Assembly (NCBI RefSeq): GCF_016127915.1
Contig: NZ_CP066059.1
Location: 1,570,001 to 1,634,000, forward strand
DNA length: 64,000 nucleotides
Direction of reading: 5' to 3'
Origin: Streptococcus oralis
Lineage (GTDB): Bacteria; Bacillota; Bacilli; Lactobacillales; Streptococcaceae
Shown here: positions 41,388 to 53,798 of the stretch, in pieces
How the letters are laid out: every line of letters begins with the position of its first letter
How positions within the stretch are numbered: the first letter of the stretch is position 1
Notes under the pieces: model-generated
What the model was told of the DNA's origin: nothing
Database searches by the model: none
Seen by the model: the letters and a program-made list of their open reading frames with translations, nothing else
Program-made: the position numbers and the translations under genes

Positions 41388-42284
41388 ATGGAAAGTGTTG
41401 GTGATGTAATCAAACGTCAGACAAGTCGTTTTCAGTATCAGGACTTGGTCCAGCAGATCATGAAGGACCCCGATGTAGCGGCTTTTATCCAGAAAGAATC
41501 CCTCAGCCCAGAGGAGTTGAATCGTAGCGTCTCCAAGTTCAACCAATATATCACAGAACGGGACAAGTTTCTTCGTGGGGATGCGGACTATATAGCGCGT
41601 GGCTACAAGCCCATCTTGGTTATGAATCACGGATATGCGGATGTGTCTTATGAAGAAACACCAGAACTAATCGCGGCAGAAAAAGAGGCTGCAATTAAGA
41701 ATCGTCTCAAATTGATCAATCTACCAGCCAGTCTCAAGAAAGCGAAGTTGGCTCAGATTGATCTGGATGATCTAGGACGGTTGCCGATTTTTGAGAGACT
41801 CTATTCCTTTGTTGACCTTTACCCAAGCATCCGAAAAGGCCTCTATCTTTACGGAGATTTTGGTGTTGGAAAGAGTTTTATGATGGCAGCCTTAGCTCAC
41901 GACCTATCTGAAAAGCGAGGGGCATCAACGACCATTCTCCACTATCCAAGCTTTGTCATTGATGTGAAAAATGCCATCGGTGAAGGATCTGTGAAGACCT
42001 TGGTGGATGACATCAAGTTAGCAGAAGTCTTGGTCTTGGATGATATTGGTGCAGAGCAGTCGACTCCTTGGGTACGTGATGAGATTCTCCAAGTCATTCT
42101 TCAGTACCGCATGCAGGAAGATTTGCCGACCTTCTTTACTTCCAACTTTAATTTCCAAGATTTGGAAAAACATTTTGCCAAAGGAAAGAATGGAAATGAT
42201 GAGACTTGGGAAGCTAGACGGGTCATGGAACGAATCCGTTATTTGGCTGAGGAGACAAGACTAGAAGGAGAAAATCGCCGATGA
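41388..42284 (+). CDS. dnaI: Primosomal protein DnaI (helicase loader)
   Basis: 298 aa AAA+ ATPase. N-terminal helicase-binding domain (about residues 1-110) lacking the zinc cysteines seen in B. subtilis DnaI as far as I can see, then Walker A YGDFGVGKSFMM (about 156-167), Walker B LVLDDIGAEQ and arginine finger region RRVMERIRYL. Starts right after the dnaB stop and overlaps the nitroreductase gene by 4 bp. Confidence 0.95.
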   Translation: MESVGDVIKRQTSRFQYQDLVQQIMKDPDVAAFIQKESLSPEELNRSVSKFNQYITERDKFLRGDADYIARGYKPILVMNHGYADVSYEETPELIAAEKEAAIKNRLKLINLPASLKKAKLAQIDLDDLGRLPIFERLYSFVDLYPSIRKGLYLYGDFGVGKSFMMAALAHDLSEKRGASTTILHYPSFVIDVKNAIGEGSVKTLVDDIKLAEVLVLDDIGAEQSTPWVRDEILQVILQYRMQEDLPTFFTSNFNFQDLEKHFAKGKNGNDETWEARRVMERIRYLAEETRLEGENRR

Positions 42285-42994
42285 CAGAAACCATTAAACT
42301 GATGAAAGCTCATACTTCAGTTCGTCGCTTTAAGGAGCAAGAGATTTCTCAAGAACACTTAAATGAAATCTTGACAGCTGCTCAAATGGCGTCATCTTGG
42401 AAAAATTTCCAATCCTACTCTGTGATTCTTGTGCGCAGTCAAGAGAAGAAAGATGCCTTATATGAACTGGTTCCCCAGGAAGCCATTCGCCAGTCAGCTG
42501 CCTTTTTGCTCTTTGTTGGTGACTTGAATCGAGCGGAAAAGGGAGCAAGCCTTCATACGGACACTTTCCAACCTCAAGGGGTAGAAGGTCTCCTTATCAC
42601 GTCTGTGGACGCGGCTCTTGCGGGGCAAAATACCTTGCTTGCGGCTGAGAGTCTGGGATATGGTGGTGTTATCATCGGTTTGGTCCGTTACAAGTCAGAA
42701 GAAGTGGCAGCGCTTTTTAACCTGCCTGACTATACCTACCCTGTTTTTGGGATTGCCCTTGGCGTGCCAAATCAACAACATGATGTCAAACCAAGACTGC
42801 CTTTGAACCAAGTGGTATTTGAAGAAGAATACCAAGAACAGCCAGTTAAAGCGATTTTGGACTATGACCAAGTACAGGCAGACTATGCTGGTGCGCGTGC
42901 GACGACCTCTTGGAGTCAACGTTTGGCAGAGCAGTTTGGCCAAGCCGAACCTCGTTCAACTCGGAAGAATCTAGAACAGAAAAAGTTATTGTAG
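42281..42994 (+). CDS. NADPH-dependent nitroreductase/flavin reductase (NfsA/Frp-like)
   Basis: 237 aa FMN oxidoreductase. FMN-binding HTSVRRFKEQEIS at the N-terminus, AQMASSWKNFQSYSV, then VDAALAGQNTLLAAESLGYGGVIIGLVR and LGVPNQQHDVKPRLPLNQVVFEE, characteristic of the group A nitroreductases. Translationally coupled to dnaI. Probably reduces quinones, nitro compounds or disulfides; no link to replication is expected. Confidence 0.9.
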   Translation: MTETIKLMKAHTSVRRFKEQEISQEHLNEILTAAQMASSWKNFQSYSVILVRSQEKKDALYELVPQEAIRQSAAFLLFVGDLNRAEKGASLHTDTFQPQGVEGLLITSVDAALAGQNTLLAAESLGYGGVIIGLVRYKSEEVAALFNLPDYTYPVFGIALGVPNQQHDVKPRLPLNQVVFEEEYQEQPVKAILDYDQVQADYAGARATTSWSQRLAEQFGQAEPRSTRKNLEQKKLL

Positions 42995-43007
42995 AAAGTG
43001 AGAAAAC

Positions 43008-44318
43008 ATGGCCTTACCAACTATTGCCATTGTGGGACGTCCCAATGTTGGGAAATCAACCCTATTTAATCGGATCGCTGGTGAGCGGATCTCAATCGTA
43101 GAAGATGTCGAGGGTGTGACACGTGACCGTATCTATGCAACGGGTGAGTGGCTCAATCGTTCCTTTAGTATGATTGATACGGGAGGGATTGACGATGTCG
43201 ATGCTCCCTTCATGGAGCAAATCAAGCACCAGGCAGAAATCGCTATGGAAGAAGCGGATGTCATCGTTTTTGTGGTGTCTGGTAAAGAAGGGATTACAGA
43301 TGCGGATGAATACGTGGCCCGCAAACTCTATAAAACCCATAAACCTGTTATCCTTGCCGTTAACAAGGTTGACAACCCAGAAATGCGAAATGATATCTTT
43401 GATTTCTATGCGCTAGGATTGGGGGAACCGCTGCCAATTTCGTCTGTCCATGGTATCGGTACGGGTGATGTGCTGGATGCTATTGTGGAGAATCTACCAC
43501 ACGAAGTTGAAGAAGAAAATCCAGACGTGATCAAATTCAGCTTGATTGGCCGTCCTAACGTTGGAAAGTCAAGTTTAATCAACGCTATTTTGGGAGAAGA
43601 CCGTGTGATTGCCAGCCCAGTAGCTGGAACAACGCGTGATGCCATTGATACCCACTTTACAGATACGGATGGACAAGAGTTTACCATGATTGATACAGCG
43701 GGTATGCGTAAGTCTGGTAAAGTCTATGAAAATACGGAGAAATACTCTGTCATGCGTGCCATGCGTGCCATTGACCGTTCTGACGTGGTCTTGATGGTCC
43801 TCAATGCCGAAGAAGGTATCCGTGAGTACGACAAGCGTATTGCAGGTTTTGCCCACGAAGCCGGTAAAGGGATGATCATCGTGGTCAATAAGTGGGATAC
43901 CCTTGAGAAAGATAACCACACCATGAAAAAATGGGAAGAAGATATCCGTGAGCAGTTCCAATATCTGCCTTATGCACCGATTGTCTTTGTATCCGCTCTT
44001 ACCAAGCAACGTCTCCATAAACTGCCTGAGATGATTAAGCAAATCAGTGAAAGCCAAAACACCCGTATCCCATCAGCGGTCTTGAACGATGTCATTATGG
44101 ATGCTATTGCTATCAATCCAACACCGACAGACAAAGGAAAACGCCTTAAGATTTTCTACGCGACCCAAGTGGCAACCAAGCCACCAACCTTTGTCATCTT
44201 TGTCAACGAAGAAGAACTCATGCACTTTTCTTACTTGCGTTTCTTGGAAAATCAAATCCGCAAGGCCTTTGTCTTTGAGGGAACACCGATTCACTTGATC
44301 GCGAGAAAACGAAAGTAA
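43008..44318 (+). CDS. der: Ribosome biogenesis GTPase Der (EngA)
   Basis: 436 aa with two tandem G domains. G1 motifs [12 protein letters not shown] (about residue 9) and [12 protein letters not shown] (about 182); G3 DTGG and DTAGM; G4 NKVD and NKWD. A C-terminal KH-like domain follows. Needed for 50S maturation. RBS GAAAGTGAGAAAAC. Followed by a terminator at 44349. Confidence 0.97.
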   Translation: MALPTIAIVGRPNVGKSTLFNRIAGERISIVEDVEGVTRDRIYATGEWLNRSFSMIDTGGIDDVDAPFMEQIKHQAEIAMEEADVIVFVVSGKEGITDADEYVARKLYKTHKPVILAVNKVDNPEMRNDIFDFYALGLGEPLPISSVHGIGTGDVLDAIVENLPHEVEEENPDVIKFSLIGRPNVGKSSLINAILGEDRVIASPVAGTTRDAIDTHFTDTDGQEFTMIDTAGMRKSGKVYENTEKYSVMRAMRAIDRSDVVLMVLNAEEGIREYDKRIAGFAHEAGKGMIIVVNKWDTLEKDNHTMKKWEEDIREQFQYLPYAPIVFVSALTKQRLHKLPEMIKQISESQNTRIPSAVLNDVIMDAIAINPTPTDKGKRLKIFYATQVATKPPTFVIFVNEEELMHFSYLRFLENQIRKAFVFEGTPIHLIARKRK

Positions 44319-44348
44319 ACCTTGCTTGTTTTTCTACAAAAATAAACT

Positions 44349-44376
44349 AAAAGAAGACTTCATAGTCTTCTTTTTT
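44349..44376 (+). terminator. der terminator
   Basis: AAGAAGACT-TCAT-AGTCTTCTT (44351-44372) then T-run. Confidence 0.88.
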
Positions 44377-44546
44377 CTATACTAAAAGGGGAGAAAAGAA
44401 CCTATCAAATTGGAGGAGAATCTGTCATCAAAATTCAATCATTCTCCTATCTTTTGTAATCTATTTGTAATGAAAATGCACTTTCTTTGTAAAAATCAAA
44501 ATGCTATAATTCCTTAAATCAATTTTCCTTTATCAGGGAGGTTATT

Positions 44547-45413
44547 ATGAAAAAAAGCAGATTATTTAAACATAGTTTGTTGGTTCGCTTGCTTGGGTTG
44601 CTGATGATCTTTCTCTTCTTGTCAGCATTCACAGCACCTGAAAAACCAGAGTACGGGATCTATGACCCGGATCATTATTTAACGGATGAGACTATAAGTC
44701 AGATTCGGGAATTGAATAATGCAAATAGTAAAAAATCGGAAAAATTCCAGATGGGTGTTTACGTTGTGAAAAGCCTAGATGGAGAAACAATCGAGACTGT
44801 AGCCAATGAAATAGCTAGAGCTTGGAAGATTGGCTACTCGGGAGACAATCACGGTGTCTTGATTGTGGTAGCAGTCCAAGATAGAAAATCACGGATTGAA
44901 ACCAGTAATAATGTGGCCAGTAAGATCACTGACTATCAGACTCACAGGTTCTTGACAACAGCACGTCCTTACTTTAAAAATGGTGACTATAACAAGGGTG
45001 TTCTCTCAATAGTCAATAATCTCAACTACATGTTCTATAGTGGATCGAGTACGACTGCTTCAAGTTCTAAAAGTAGTTACGACTATACTACCAACTCTAG
45101 TCGCTTAAGGGAACTTGAAAGGTATGCTGGTGAGAGTAGTTCTTCGAGACGTCATCGAAAAAGCAGTTCGAGCGACGGAGTTATCGTATTTGGAGTTCTC
45201 ATTTACTTCATCGTGATGATTATCGGATTTCTATTTGGTGGTCGTGGTTCACGTGGAGATGGTTCTGGCGGTGGCTGGTGGGGCGGTGACTCATCAGACT
45301 CAGGTTCCTCTTGGTCTGATTCGGGCTCCTCTTGGTCTGACTCAGGCTCCGACTCATCTGGAGGCTGGGACGGCGGTGGCTTCGATGGTGGCGGTTCGTC
45401 TGATGACTGGTGA
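44547..45413 (+). CDS. TPM-domain membrane protein
   Basis: 288 aa. N-terminal signal or anchor (LLVRLLGLLMIFLFLSAF), a TPM phosphatase-like domain (about residues 36-155; YGIYDPDHYLTDETISQIRELNNAN, AWKIGYSGDNHGVLIVVAVQDRKSRIETSNNV), a Ser-rich stretch, a transmembrane helix (VIVFGVLIYFIVMIIGFLFG) and a C-terminal tail built almost wholly of Gly, Ser, Asp and Trp with a repeated SDSGSSW unit. Paired with the LemA gene 160 bp downstream, a conserved YgcG-LemA association. RBS CAGGGAGG. A TATAAT at 44505 is the probable -10. Confidence 0.88.
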   Translation: MKKSRLFKHSLLVRLLGLLMIFLFLSAFTAPEKPEYGIYDPDHYLTDETISQIRELNNANSKKSEKFQMGVYVVKSLDGETIETVANEIARAWKIGYSGDNHGVLIVVAVQDRKSRIETSNNVASKITDYQTHRFLTTARPYFKNGDYNKGVLSIVNNLNYMFYSGSSTTASSSKSSYDYTTNSSRLRELERYAGESSSSRRHRKSSSSDGVIVFGVLIYFIVMIIGFLFGGRGSRGDGSGGGWWGGDSSDSGSSWSDSGSSWSDSGSDSSGGWDGGGFDGGGSSDDW

Positions 45414-45573
45414 GTAATCATATATTGCTCAAACCGATTTTTCCATACAGTAAGGTGACTCCTTTGCAACAGTTCACTCCTTAATTAAAAATAAAAACAA
45501 AGTTTGGGAAATTGATTTAAAATCTGAGTATTTTCTCAGAAAAGTTGATAAAAGAAAGTGTTAAGGTTTTGAT

Positions 45574-46170
45574 ATGAAACAAAATAAAGTAATTCTCTCA
45601 ATAGTGGCGATTTTCTTTGGACTACTAGTACTGGGAAGTTGTTCCGCGGTGACGACCTATAATGGTCTGGTTGGTGAACAGACTAAAGTGGAGCAGGCTC
45701 AGGCTGATGTCTCGACAGCCCTCCAACGTCGTTCGGACTTGATTGGTAACTTGGTGGAGTCCGTTAAAGGACAAATGAATCATGAAACCGAAGTCTTTAC
45801 CAAGATTGCGGATGCTAGAGCTAAAATCGGTAGTAGCTCAGTAACTTCGGAAGAAAACCAAAAGGCTCAGGGAGAGTTGAGCTCAGCTCTTTCCCGCTTG
45901 ATTTCCTTAACGGAGAATTATCCAGAACTCAAGAGCAATCAAAATGTTGAGCAACTAATGGTCGAACTTTCAGGCAGTGAAAATCGTATCTTTGTAGCAC
46001 GTAAGGATTATAACAAGGTCGCAGCCGAGTACAATCAAAAGTTGAGAAGTTTTCCAACCGTGCTTTTTGCGAATATGATGAACTTTAAAGAAGCTGAAAC
46101 CTTTAAAGAAACAGAAGAAGCCAAGACAGTTCCTAAGGTCGATTTTGGAACATCTTCATCAAGTCAATAA
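45574..46170 (+). CDS. lemA: LemA family protein
   Basis: 198 aa. N-terminal membrane anchor (ILSIVAIFFGLLVLGSCSAVTTYNGLV) with a lipobox-like GSC, then the helical LemA domain (about residues 30-175) with VEQAQADVSTALQRRSDLIGNLVESVKGQ and SENRIFVARKDYNKVAAEYNQKLRSFPTVLFA. Function unknown; linked to the TPM protein upstream. ATG 45574 after AAAGTGTTAAGGTTTTGAT (modest RBS). Confidence 0.92.
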   Translation: MKQNKVILSIVAIFFGLLVLGSCSAVTTYNGLVGEQTKVEQAQADVSTALQRRSDLIGNLVESVKGQMNHETEVFTKIADARAKIGSSSVTSEENQKAQGELSSALSRLISLTENYPELKSNQNVEQLMVELSGSENRIFVARKDYNKVAAEYNQKLRSFPTVLFANMMNFKEAETFKETEEAKTVPKVDFGTSSSSQ

Positions 46171-46228
46171 AGTGAATCAGCCTATGAATAAAGGAATTTC
46201 TCTAGTATGACTAGTGATTTCAAACTCA

Positions 46229-46257
46229 AACCTGGAAAGTCTTTTCCAGGTTTTTTT
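46229..46257 (+). terminator. lemA terminator
   Basis: AACCTGGAAA (46229-46238) / TTTCCAGGTT (46243-46252), then T5. Confidence 0.88.
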
Positions 46258-46302
46258 GTTATAATAAAAGGGAAGAGACAGTGACTGAAATGGAGGTTTG
46301 CT

Positions 46303-46593
46303 ATGGAGAAAACAAAAGCCTTTCTTGAAGCGCACTACAAGAGATATATTCTTACGCTTTGCATCCTCTGGTTGCTCGTATTTTTCCTTCCTTGGGATTG
46401 GCAAATAGGAGGAGTTTCAGTATATTATTTCGTTATGAAAAAACTCTTTGTGGTTTTTGGAGTTTTATCCATCCTATACTCCGTGCTGATTAAAAAATTC
46501 AGTCTTCTCATCTTTGGAATTATCTTTTGCTTGGCCTTCTGGATCAATCTCTTTTGGTATTTTGGGATATTGCCTGTATTCTTGGGAAATTAA
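46303..46593 (+). CDS. Small membrane protein, unknown
   Basis: 96 aa, three hydrophobic helices (LTLCILWLLVFFLPWDW; YYFVMKKLFVVFGVLSILYSVLI; LLIFGIIFCLAFWINLFWYFGILPVF). RBS TGGAGGTTTGCT before ATG 46303. Isolated between two terminators, so it is its own transcription unit. No family recognised. Confidence 0.65.
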   Translation: MEKTKAFLEAHYKRYILTLCILWLLVFFLPWDWQIGGVSVYYFVMKKLFVVFGVLSILYSVLIKKFSLLIFGIIFCLAFWINLFWYFGILPVFLGN

Positions 46594-46605
46594 ACATTAA
46601 AAAAT

Positions 46606-46636
46606 AAAGGACTAGACTAGCTTCTAGTCCTTTTTT
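46606..46636 (+). terminator. Terminator after the small membrane protein gene
   Basis: GGACTAG (46609-46615) / CTAGTCC (46624-46630), T6. Confidence 0.85.
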
Positions 46637-46673
46637 CTTTCTTATTAAAATAGTTGGAGATATAAAAATAATT

Positions 46674-46701
46674 TTGTTGACAGCTGTCTGTATGATATAA
46701 T
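46674..46701 (+). promoter_or_regulatory. Promoter of the HEAT-repeat gene
   Basis: TTGTTG (46674-46679), 16 bp, TATAAT (46696-46701), 35 bp upstream of the ATG. A TTGACA-like hexamer at 46677 is spaced too closely. Confidence 0.6.
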
Positions 46702-46736
46702 AAGTCCCGTAAAAAGAAGATTAAGGGATTTGAAAA

Positions 46737-47507
46737 ATGGCTAAAAAAGTAAAAGATTATTATGACTTGGCTTATGCTATGGATTTGAGTCGACGGTTGA
46801 AAGAAGCGTCCCCTGCATTTAATGAGCGAAAGTTTAGGCTGTTGTTAGAAAAAGACTTGGAAGAGTTGGAGTTTAGCCAGCGTCAAGAACTCTTGGCTAA
46901 AAGTATCAAAGATTGCCTTCCCCTATCTTATGAGGACTCTCTCAAGGTTTTTGAGAAAATTTTGGGTCCTGAGTTAGAGGGTGGTTTAGGTATGTTCTCA
47001 GAAGGATATTGGCTTTGGCCAATCGGAAAATATGTAGAGCTATTTGGGGACAAGGAATTTGAATTGAGCGCGGCCTTTAGTAAGGAACTAACCAAGCGAT
47101 TTACTGGAGAATTTTCCATGAGACCCTTGCTGGCTCGTTATCCTAAAGATACAATGGTTTTGCTGTTAGAATGGAGTCAGGATGAAAATTTGCGCGTTCG
47201 CAGACTTGCCAGCGAATGCATGCGTATCCGTCTGCCTTGGGCTAAGAGACAAACCGTGGTATTGGATTATTTTGAGGATTTTACCACTATTCTGACCAAT
47301 CTAAAGGATGATAGAGACAAGTCCATTCAAAAAAGTGTATCCAATAATCTAAATGATTTGTACAAGGAAGATCCTGATAAGTTTGAAAGGATTCTTCAAA
47401 CTTGGCAAAAGGAGGAGCTGAGTCCAAGTTGTGCTTGGATCATCAAGCATGCATCTCGAACAAAAAACAAAAAGGTAGCCACAGAAGATTTATGCAAAAA
47501 AAGCTGA
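46737..47507 (+). CDS. HEAT-repeat DNA alkylation-repair-like protein (AlkC/AlkD type)
   Basis: 256 aa, all-helical, HEAT-like. The conserved segment RRLASECMRIRLPWAKRQ matches the S/A-x-E-x-x-R-x-x-L-P-W element of AlkC-like glycosylases, and KSVSNNLNDLYKEDPDKFERILQTWQ and CAWIIKHASR match the C-terminal HEAT units. AlkC/AlkD enzymes excise alkylated purines without base flipping. Activity here is an inference. Own promoter (46674-46701), RBS AAGGGATTTGAAA. Confidence 0.75.
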   Translation: MAKKVKDYYDLAYAMDLSRRLKEASPAFNERKFRLLLEKDLEELEFSQRQELLAKSIKDCLPLSYEDSLKVFEKILGPELEGGLGMFSEGYWLWPIGKYVELFGDKEFELSAAFSKELTKRFTGEFSMRPLLARYPKDTMVLLLEWSQDENLRVRRLASECMRIRLPWAKRQTVVLDYFEDFTTILTNLKDDRDKSIQKSVSNNLNDLYKEDPDKFERILQTWQKEELSPSCAWIIKHASRTKNKKVATEDLCKKS

Positions 47508-47548
47508 ATTTTGGCTGGCCTTTTCCGTTGTAAATTAAGGATTCTTTC

Positions 47549-47577
47549 TTGAAAAATAATGGTAAATATGCTAAAAT
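47549..47577 (+). promoter_or_regulatory. secA promoter
   Basis: TTGAAA (47549-47554), 17 bp, TAAAAT (47572-47577), 45 bp before the secA ATG. Confidence 0.7.
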
Positions 47578-47622
47578 TAAAAGAACATTCTAAAATATTC
47601 AGAATAAAAAGTAAGGAAAATC

Positions 47623-50136
<2,514 letters not shown>

Positions 50137-50154
50137 TATGAGATAAGATACAGG

Positions 50155-50199
50155 CGGATACCTGGTAAAAATCATTTTTTGCTTGGTGTCCGTTTGCTT
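50155..50199 (+). terminator. Long hairpin terminator between secA and aroF
   Basis: CGGATACC (50155-50162) pairs with GGTGTCCG (50185-50192), inner GTAAAAA with TTTTTGC, followed by TTTGCTTT. Could also attenuate the DAHP synthase genes. Confidence 0.65.
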
Positions 50200-50215
50200 T
50201 ATAAGGAGATGAATC

Positions 50216-51247
50216 ATGGTATTTAAAGCTAAAAGTCCTAAAATTAACATTGAAGAAGTTCGCGCCTTGTCTAAATTAGAGGGAGCGGCTCTTGCGAGAA
50301 AAAATCAACGTGATCAGGAATTGGAAGCCATCATTCGTGGGGAAGACCAGCGTATTCTCTTGGTGATTGGACCATGTTCATCTGATAATGAAGAGGCGGT
50401 TCTCGAGTATGCCAAGCGTCTATCTGCTTTGCAAGAAGAGGTCAAAGACCGTATTTTTATGGTTATGCGTGTCTATACAGCTAAACCTCGTACCAATGGG
50501 GACGGCTATAAGGGCTTGATTCATCAACCAAATGCGACAGAAGCTCCTAGCTTGATCAATGGGATCAAGGCTGTTCGTCAGCTCCACTACCGTGTGATTA
50601 CCGAGACGGGAATGACAACAGCGGATGAGATGCTTTATCCTGAAAATCTTCCGCTGGTGGATGATTTGATTTCTTATATGGCTGTTGGAGCCCGTTCTGT
50701 AGAGGATCAACAGCACCGTTTTGTAGCGAGTGGAGCAGACTTTTCAACAGGATTTAAAAATCCAACATCTGGAAATCTTAATGTTATGTTTAACGGGATT
50801 TACGCAGCGCAAAATAAACAGAGTTTCCTTTTCCTCGGTAAAGAGGTGGAAACAACGGGGAATCCATTGTCCCACGCCATTCTTCGCGGTGCCTTGAATG
50901 AATACGGGAAAAATATTCCCAACTACTACTATGACAATTTGATGGATACCATTGATCAGTATGAAAAGATGGGCTTGGAAAATCCCTTTATCATCATCGA
51001 TACCAATCATGACAATTCAGGCAAGCAGTACATGGATCAAATCCGTATCGTTCGTCAGACCTTGATTAACCGTGACTGGAATGAGAAAATCAAGAAATAC
51101 GTTCGTGGTTTTATGATTGAGTCCTATCTGGAAGATGGACGTCAAAATGAGCCAGAAGTTTTTGGCAAGTCTATCACGGATCCTTGTCTAGGATGGGACA
51201 ACACAGAAGCACTTGTTCGCGAAATTTACCAAACGCTAGGAGAGTAA
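50216..51247 (+). CDS. aroF: 3-deoxy-7-phosphoheptulonate (DAHP) synthase, copy 1
   Basis: 343 aa type I (AroFGH) DAHP synthase: condenses PEP and erythrose-4-phosphate, first step of aromatic biosynthesis. Motifs: [70 protein letters not shown] and the metal-site [28 protein letters not shown]. Followed 1 bp later by a closely similar paralogue, probably differing in feedback specificity (Phe versus Tyr). Confidence 0.95.
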   Translation: MVFKAKSPKINIEEVRALSKLEGAALARKNQRDQELEAIIRGEDQRILLVIGPCSSDNEEAVLEYAKRLSALQEEVKDRIFMVMRVYTAKPRTNGDGYKGLIHQPNATEAPSLINGIKAVRQLHYRVITETGMTTADEMLYPENLPLVDDLISYMAVGARSVEDQQHRFVASGADFSTGFKNPTSGNLNVMFNGIYAAQNKQSFLFLGKEVETTGNPLSHAILRGALNEYGKNIPNYYYDNLMDTIDQYEKMGLENPFIIIDTNHDNSGKQYMDQIRIVRQTLINRDWNEKIKKYVRGFMIESYLEDGRQNEPEVFGKSITDPCLGWDNTEALVREIYQTLGE

Positions 51248-51248
51248 G

Positions 51249-52280
51249 ATGGCATTTATCGAAAAAGGTCAAGAAATTGATATTGAAGCAATCAAGGCTG
51301 CGACCCAGTTGTCACCTGAAGCCTTGCGAAAGAAAGAAGCCCGCGATAGAGAGTTAGCAGCTATCATCTCGGGTGAGGATGATCGAATCCTTTTGGTGAT
51401 GGGGCCTTGCTCTTCTGACAATGAAGAAGCAGTACTCGAATATGCTCGTCGCTTAGCAGACTTGCAGAAAAAAGTTGCGGATAAAATCTTTATCGTGATG
51501 CGTGTCTATACGGCTAAACCTCGTACCAATGGAGATGGCTATAAGGGAATGATTCATCAACCAAATACCAGCGAAGCGCCTAGTCTCATCAATGGTTTGC
51601 AGGCTGTTCGTCAGCTACACTACCGAGTGATTACCGAGACGGGCTTGACGACAGCTGATGAGATGCTTTATCCGTCAAATCTCGTTTTGGTTGATGATCT
51701 GGTCAGCTACCATGCTGTAGGGGCTCGTTCAGTGGAAGACCAGGAACACCGCTTTGTAGCCTCTGGGATTGATGCTCCGGTTGGGATGAAAAATCCAACA
51801 TCTGGAAATCTTGGGGTCATGTTTAATGCCATCTATGCGGCTCAAAACAAGCAAACCTTCCTTTACCATGGTCAAGAAGTGGAAACTTCAGGAAATCCTT
51901 TGGCCCACGTTATTCTTCGTGGCGCCATGAACGAATATGGTAAAAATGAACCCAATTTCTACTATGAAACCCTCTTAAATGCCATCAATCGCTATGAGAC
52001 TATGGGACTTGAAAATCCCTTCATTATCATCGATACCAATCATGACAATTCTGGCAAGCAGTATATGGAACAAATTCGCATTGTTCGTCAAGCCTTGCTG
52101 AATCGTGACTGGAATGAAAAGATTAAAAAGACGGTTCGAGGCTTTATGATCGAATCTTACCTAGCAGATGGTCGTCAAAACCAACCAGAAGTCTTTGGTT
52201 GCTCCATTACCGACCCTTGTCTAGGATGGGAAAATACAGTAGCTTTGGTAGAAGAAATTTATACTACCTTAACAAAATAA
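51249..52280 (+). CDS. aroG: DAHP synthase, copy 2 (tandem paralogue)
   Basis: 343 aa, same motifs as copy 1 ([64 protein letters not shown]). The N-terminal about 25 residues and scattered positions around the allosteric region differ from copy 1. RBS CTAGGAGAGTAAG overlaps the copy 1 stop. The pair arose by tandem duplication and is common in streptococci; aroF/aroG symbols are assigned by order only. Confidence 0.94.
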   Translation: MAFIEKGQEIDIEAIKAATQLSPEALRKKEARDRELAAIISGEDDRILLVMGPCSSDNEEAVLEYARRLADLQKKVADKIFIVMRVYTAKPRTNGDGYKGMIHQPNTSEAPSLINGLQAVRQLHYRVITETGLTTADEMLYPSNLVLVDDLVSYHAVGARSVEDQEHRFVASGIDAPVGMKNPTSGNLGVMFNAIYAAQNKQTFLYHGQEVETSGNPLAHVILRGAMNEYGKNEPNFYYETLLNAINRYETMGLENPFIIIDTNHDNSGKQYMEQIRIVRQALLNRDWNEKIKKTVRGFMIESYLADGRQNQPEVFGCSITDPCLGWENTVALVEEIYTTLTK

Positions 52281-52291
52281 GTGAAAAGGAT

Positions 52292-52318
52292 GGAGTTGGG
52301 GGAATCTCAGCTCCTTTT
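52292..52318 (+). terminator. Weak hairpin between aroG and acpS
   Basis: GGAGTTG (52292-52298) pairs with CAGCTCC (52308-52314; one G-U), then TTTTA just before the acpS start. May reduce read-through or mask the start region. Confidence 0.45.
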
Positions 52319-52324
52319 ATGAGT

Positions 52325-52687
52325 ATGATAGTTGGACACGGAATTGACATCGAAGAATTGGCTTCGATAGAAAACGCAGTTACACGACGTGAGTGCTTTG
52401 CTAAGCGCGTGCTGACCCCTAAAGAAATGGAGCGTTTTGCTAGTCTCAAAGGGCGCAGACAGATCGAATACTTGGCAGGTCGCTGGTCGGCTAAGGAGGC
52501 CTTTTCCAAGGCTATGGGAACTGGTATTGGCAAACTGACCTTTCAGGATTTGGAAGTTTTGAACAATGAACGCGGGGCTCCCTATTTTAGTCAGGCACCA
52601 TTTTCAGGGAAAATTTGGCTATCTATCAGCCATACAGATCAGTTTGTGACAGCCAGTGTTATTTTGGAGGAAAATCATGAAAGCTAG
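52325..52687 (+). CDS. acpS: Holo-[acyl-carrier-protein] synthase
   Basis: 120 aa, standard. Transfers phosphopantetheine from CoA to apo-ACP. Magnesium-binding [10 protein letters not shown] (residues 2-11) and [15 protein letters not shown] (about 56-70) are both present. ATG 52325 gives the canonical N-terminus MIVGHGID; another ATG lies two codons upstream at 52319. Overlaps alr by 11 bp. Confidence 0.95.
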   Translation: MIVGHGIDIEELASIENAVTRRECFAKRVLTPKEMERFASLKGRRQIEYLAGRWSAKEAFSKAMGTGIGKLTFQDLEVLNNERGAPYFSQAPFSGKIWLSISHTDQFVTASVILEENHES

Positions 52688-53780
52688 TCCACATAGACCA
52701 ACCAAGGCTCTGATTCATCTGGGAGCTATTCGACAAAATATTCAGCGAATGGGAGCTCATATCCCTGAAGGAACGCTCAAGTGGGCAGTGGTCAAGGCCA
52801 ATGCTTATGGTCATGGGGCTGTTGCCGTTGCAACGGCGATTCAAGATGATGTTGATGGATTTTGTGTTTCCAATATTGATGAAGCCATCGAACTTCGTCA
52901 GGCTGGACTCAGCAAGAGAATCCTCATTTTAGGAGTTTCTGAGATAGAAGCTGTTGCTCTAGCAAAAGAATACGACATCACCTTGACTGTGGCTGGACTG
53001 GAGTGGATTCAAGCGCTCTTAGCTAGGGAGGCAGATTTATCTGGCTTAACTGTCCACCTCAAGATTGACTCAGGGATGGGACGGATTGGTTTTAGAGAGG
53101 CCGGTGAGGCTGAGCAGGCTCAAGCCTTGCTCCAACAACACGGTGCTCGCGTTGAAGGAATTTTTACCCACTTTGCGACTGCAGATGAGGAATCAGATAC
53201 CTACTTTAATGCCCAGTTAGAACGGTTTAAAGCTATTTTGGCCAGTATGAAGGAAGTTCCAGAGCTGGTTCATGCCAGCAACTCAGCAACGACACTCTGG
53301 CATGCAGAGACTATTTTCAATGCGGTTCGTATGGGAGACGCTATGTATGGTCTCAATCCAAGTGGAGAGGTCTTGGACTTGCCTTATGATTTGACACCAG
53401 CCTTGACCTTGGAGTCTGCCCTGGTTCATGTCAAGACAGTTCCAGCTGGAGCTTGCATGGGCTATGGAGCAACCTATCAGGCGGATAGCGAGCAAGTCAT
53501 CGCGACCGTGCCAATCGGCTATGCGGATGGTTGGACACGAGACATGCAGAATTTCACTGTCTTGGTAGATGGTCAAGCTTGCCCAATCGTCGGACGAGTA
53601 TCTATGGACCAAATCACTATTCGGCTGCCTAAGGTTTACCCACTAGGAACAAAAGTAACCCTGATCGGTACCAACGGCGACAAGGAAATCACAGCTACTC
53701 AGGTAGCGACCTACCGTGGAACCATTAACTATGAGGTGGTTTGTCTCCTCAGTGACCGTATTCCGAGAGAATATTATTAA
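52677..53780 (+). CDS. alr: Alanine racemase
   Basis: 367 aa PLP enzyme that makes D-alanine for peptidoglycan. PLP lysine in [11 protein letters not shown] (about residue 40), the catalytic tyrosine side in MGYGATYQ, and [19 protein letters not shown]. Start ATG 52677 after TTGGAGGAAAATC in the acpS 3' end. acpS-alr-recG is the conserved streptococcal order. Confidence 0.97.
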   Translation: MKASPHRPTKALIHLGAIRQNIQRMGAHIPEGTLKWAVVKANAYGHGAVAVATAIQDDVDGFCVSNIDEAIELRQAGLSKRILILGVSEIEAVALAKEYDITLTVAGLEWIQALLAREADLSGLTVHLKIDSGMGRIGFREAGEAEQAQALLQQHGARVEGIFTHFATADEESDTYFNAQLERFKAILASMKEVPELVHASNSATTLWHAETIFNAVRMGDAMYGLNPSGEVLDLPYDLTPALTLESALVHVKTVPAGACMGYGATYQADSEQVIATVPIGYADGWTRDMQNFTVLVDGQACPIVGRVSMDQITIRLPKVYPLGTKVTLIGTNGDKEITATQVATYRGTINYEVVCLLSDRIPREYY

Positions 53781-53798
53781 AAAAGAAAGGAGTGGAGC

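Noticed and set aside
45203-45469. 88-codon Pro/Glu/Ser-rich minus-strand frame
   Set aside because: Complement of the Gly/Ser/Asp tail of the TPM gene.
50216-52280. Assembly duplication of the DAHP synthase gene
   Set aside because: The two copies differ throughout at DNA and protein level; tandem paralogues are normal in streptococci.
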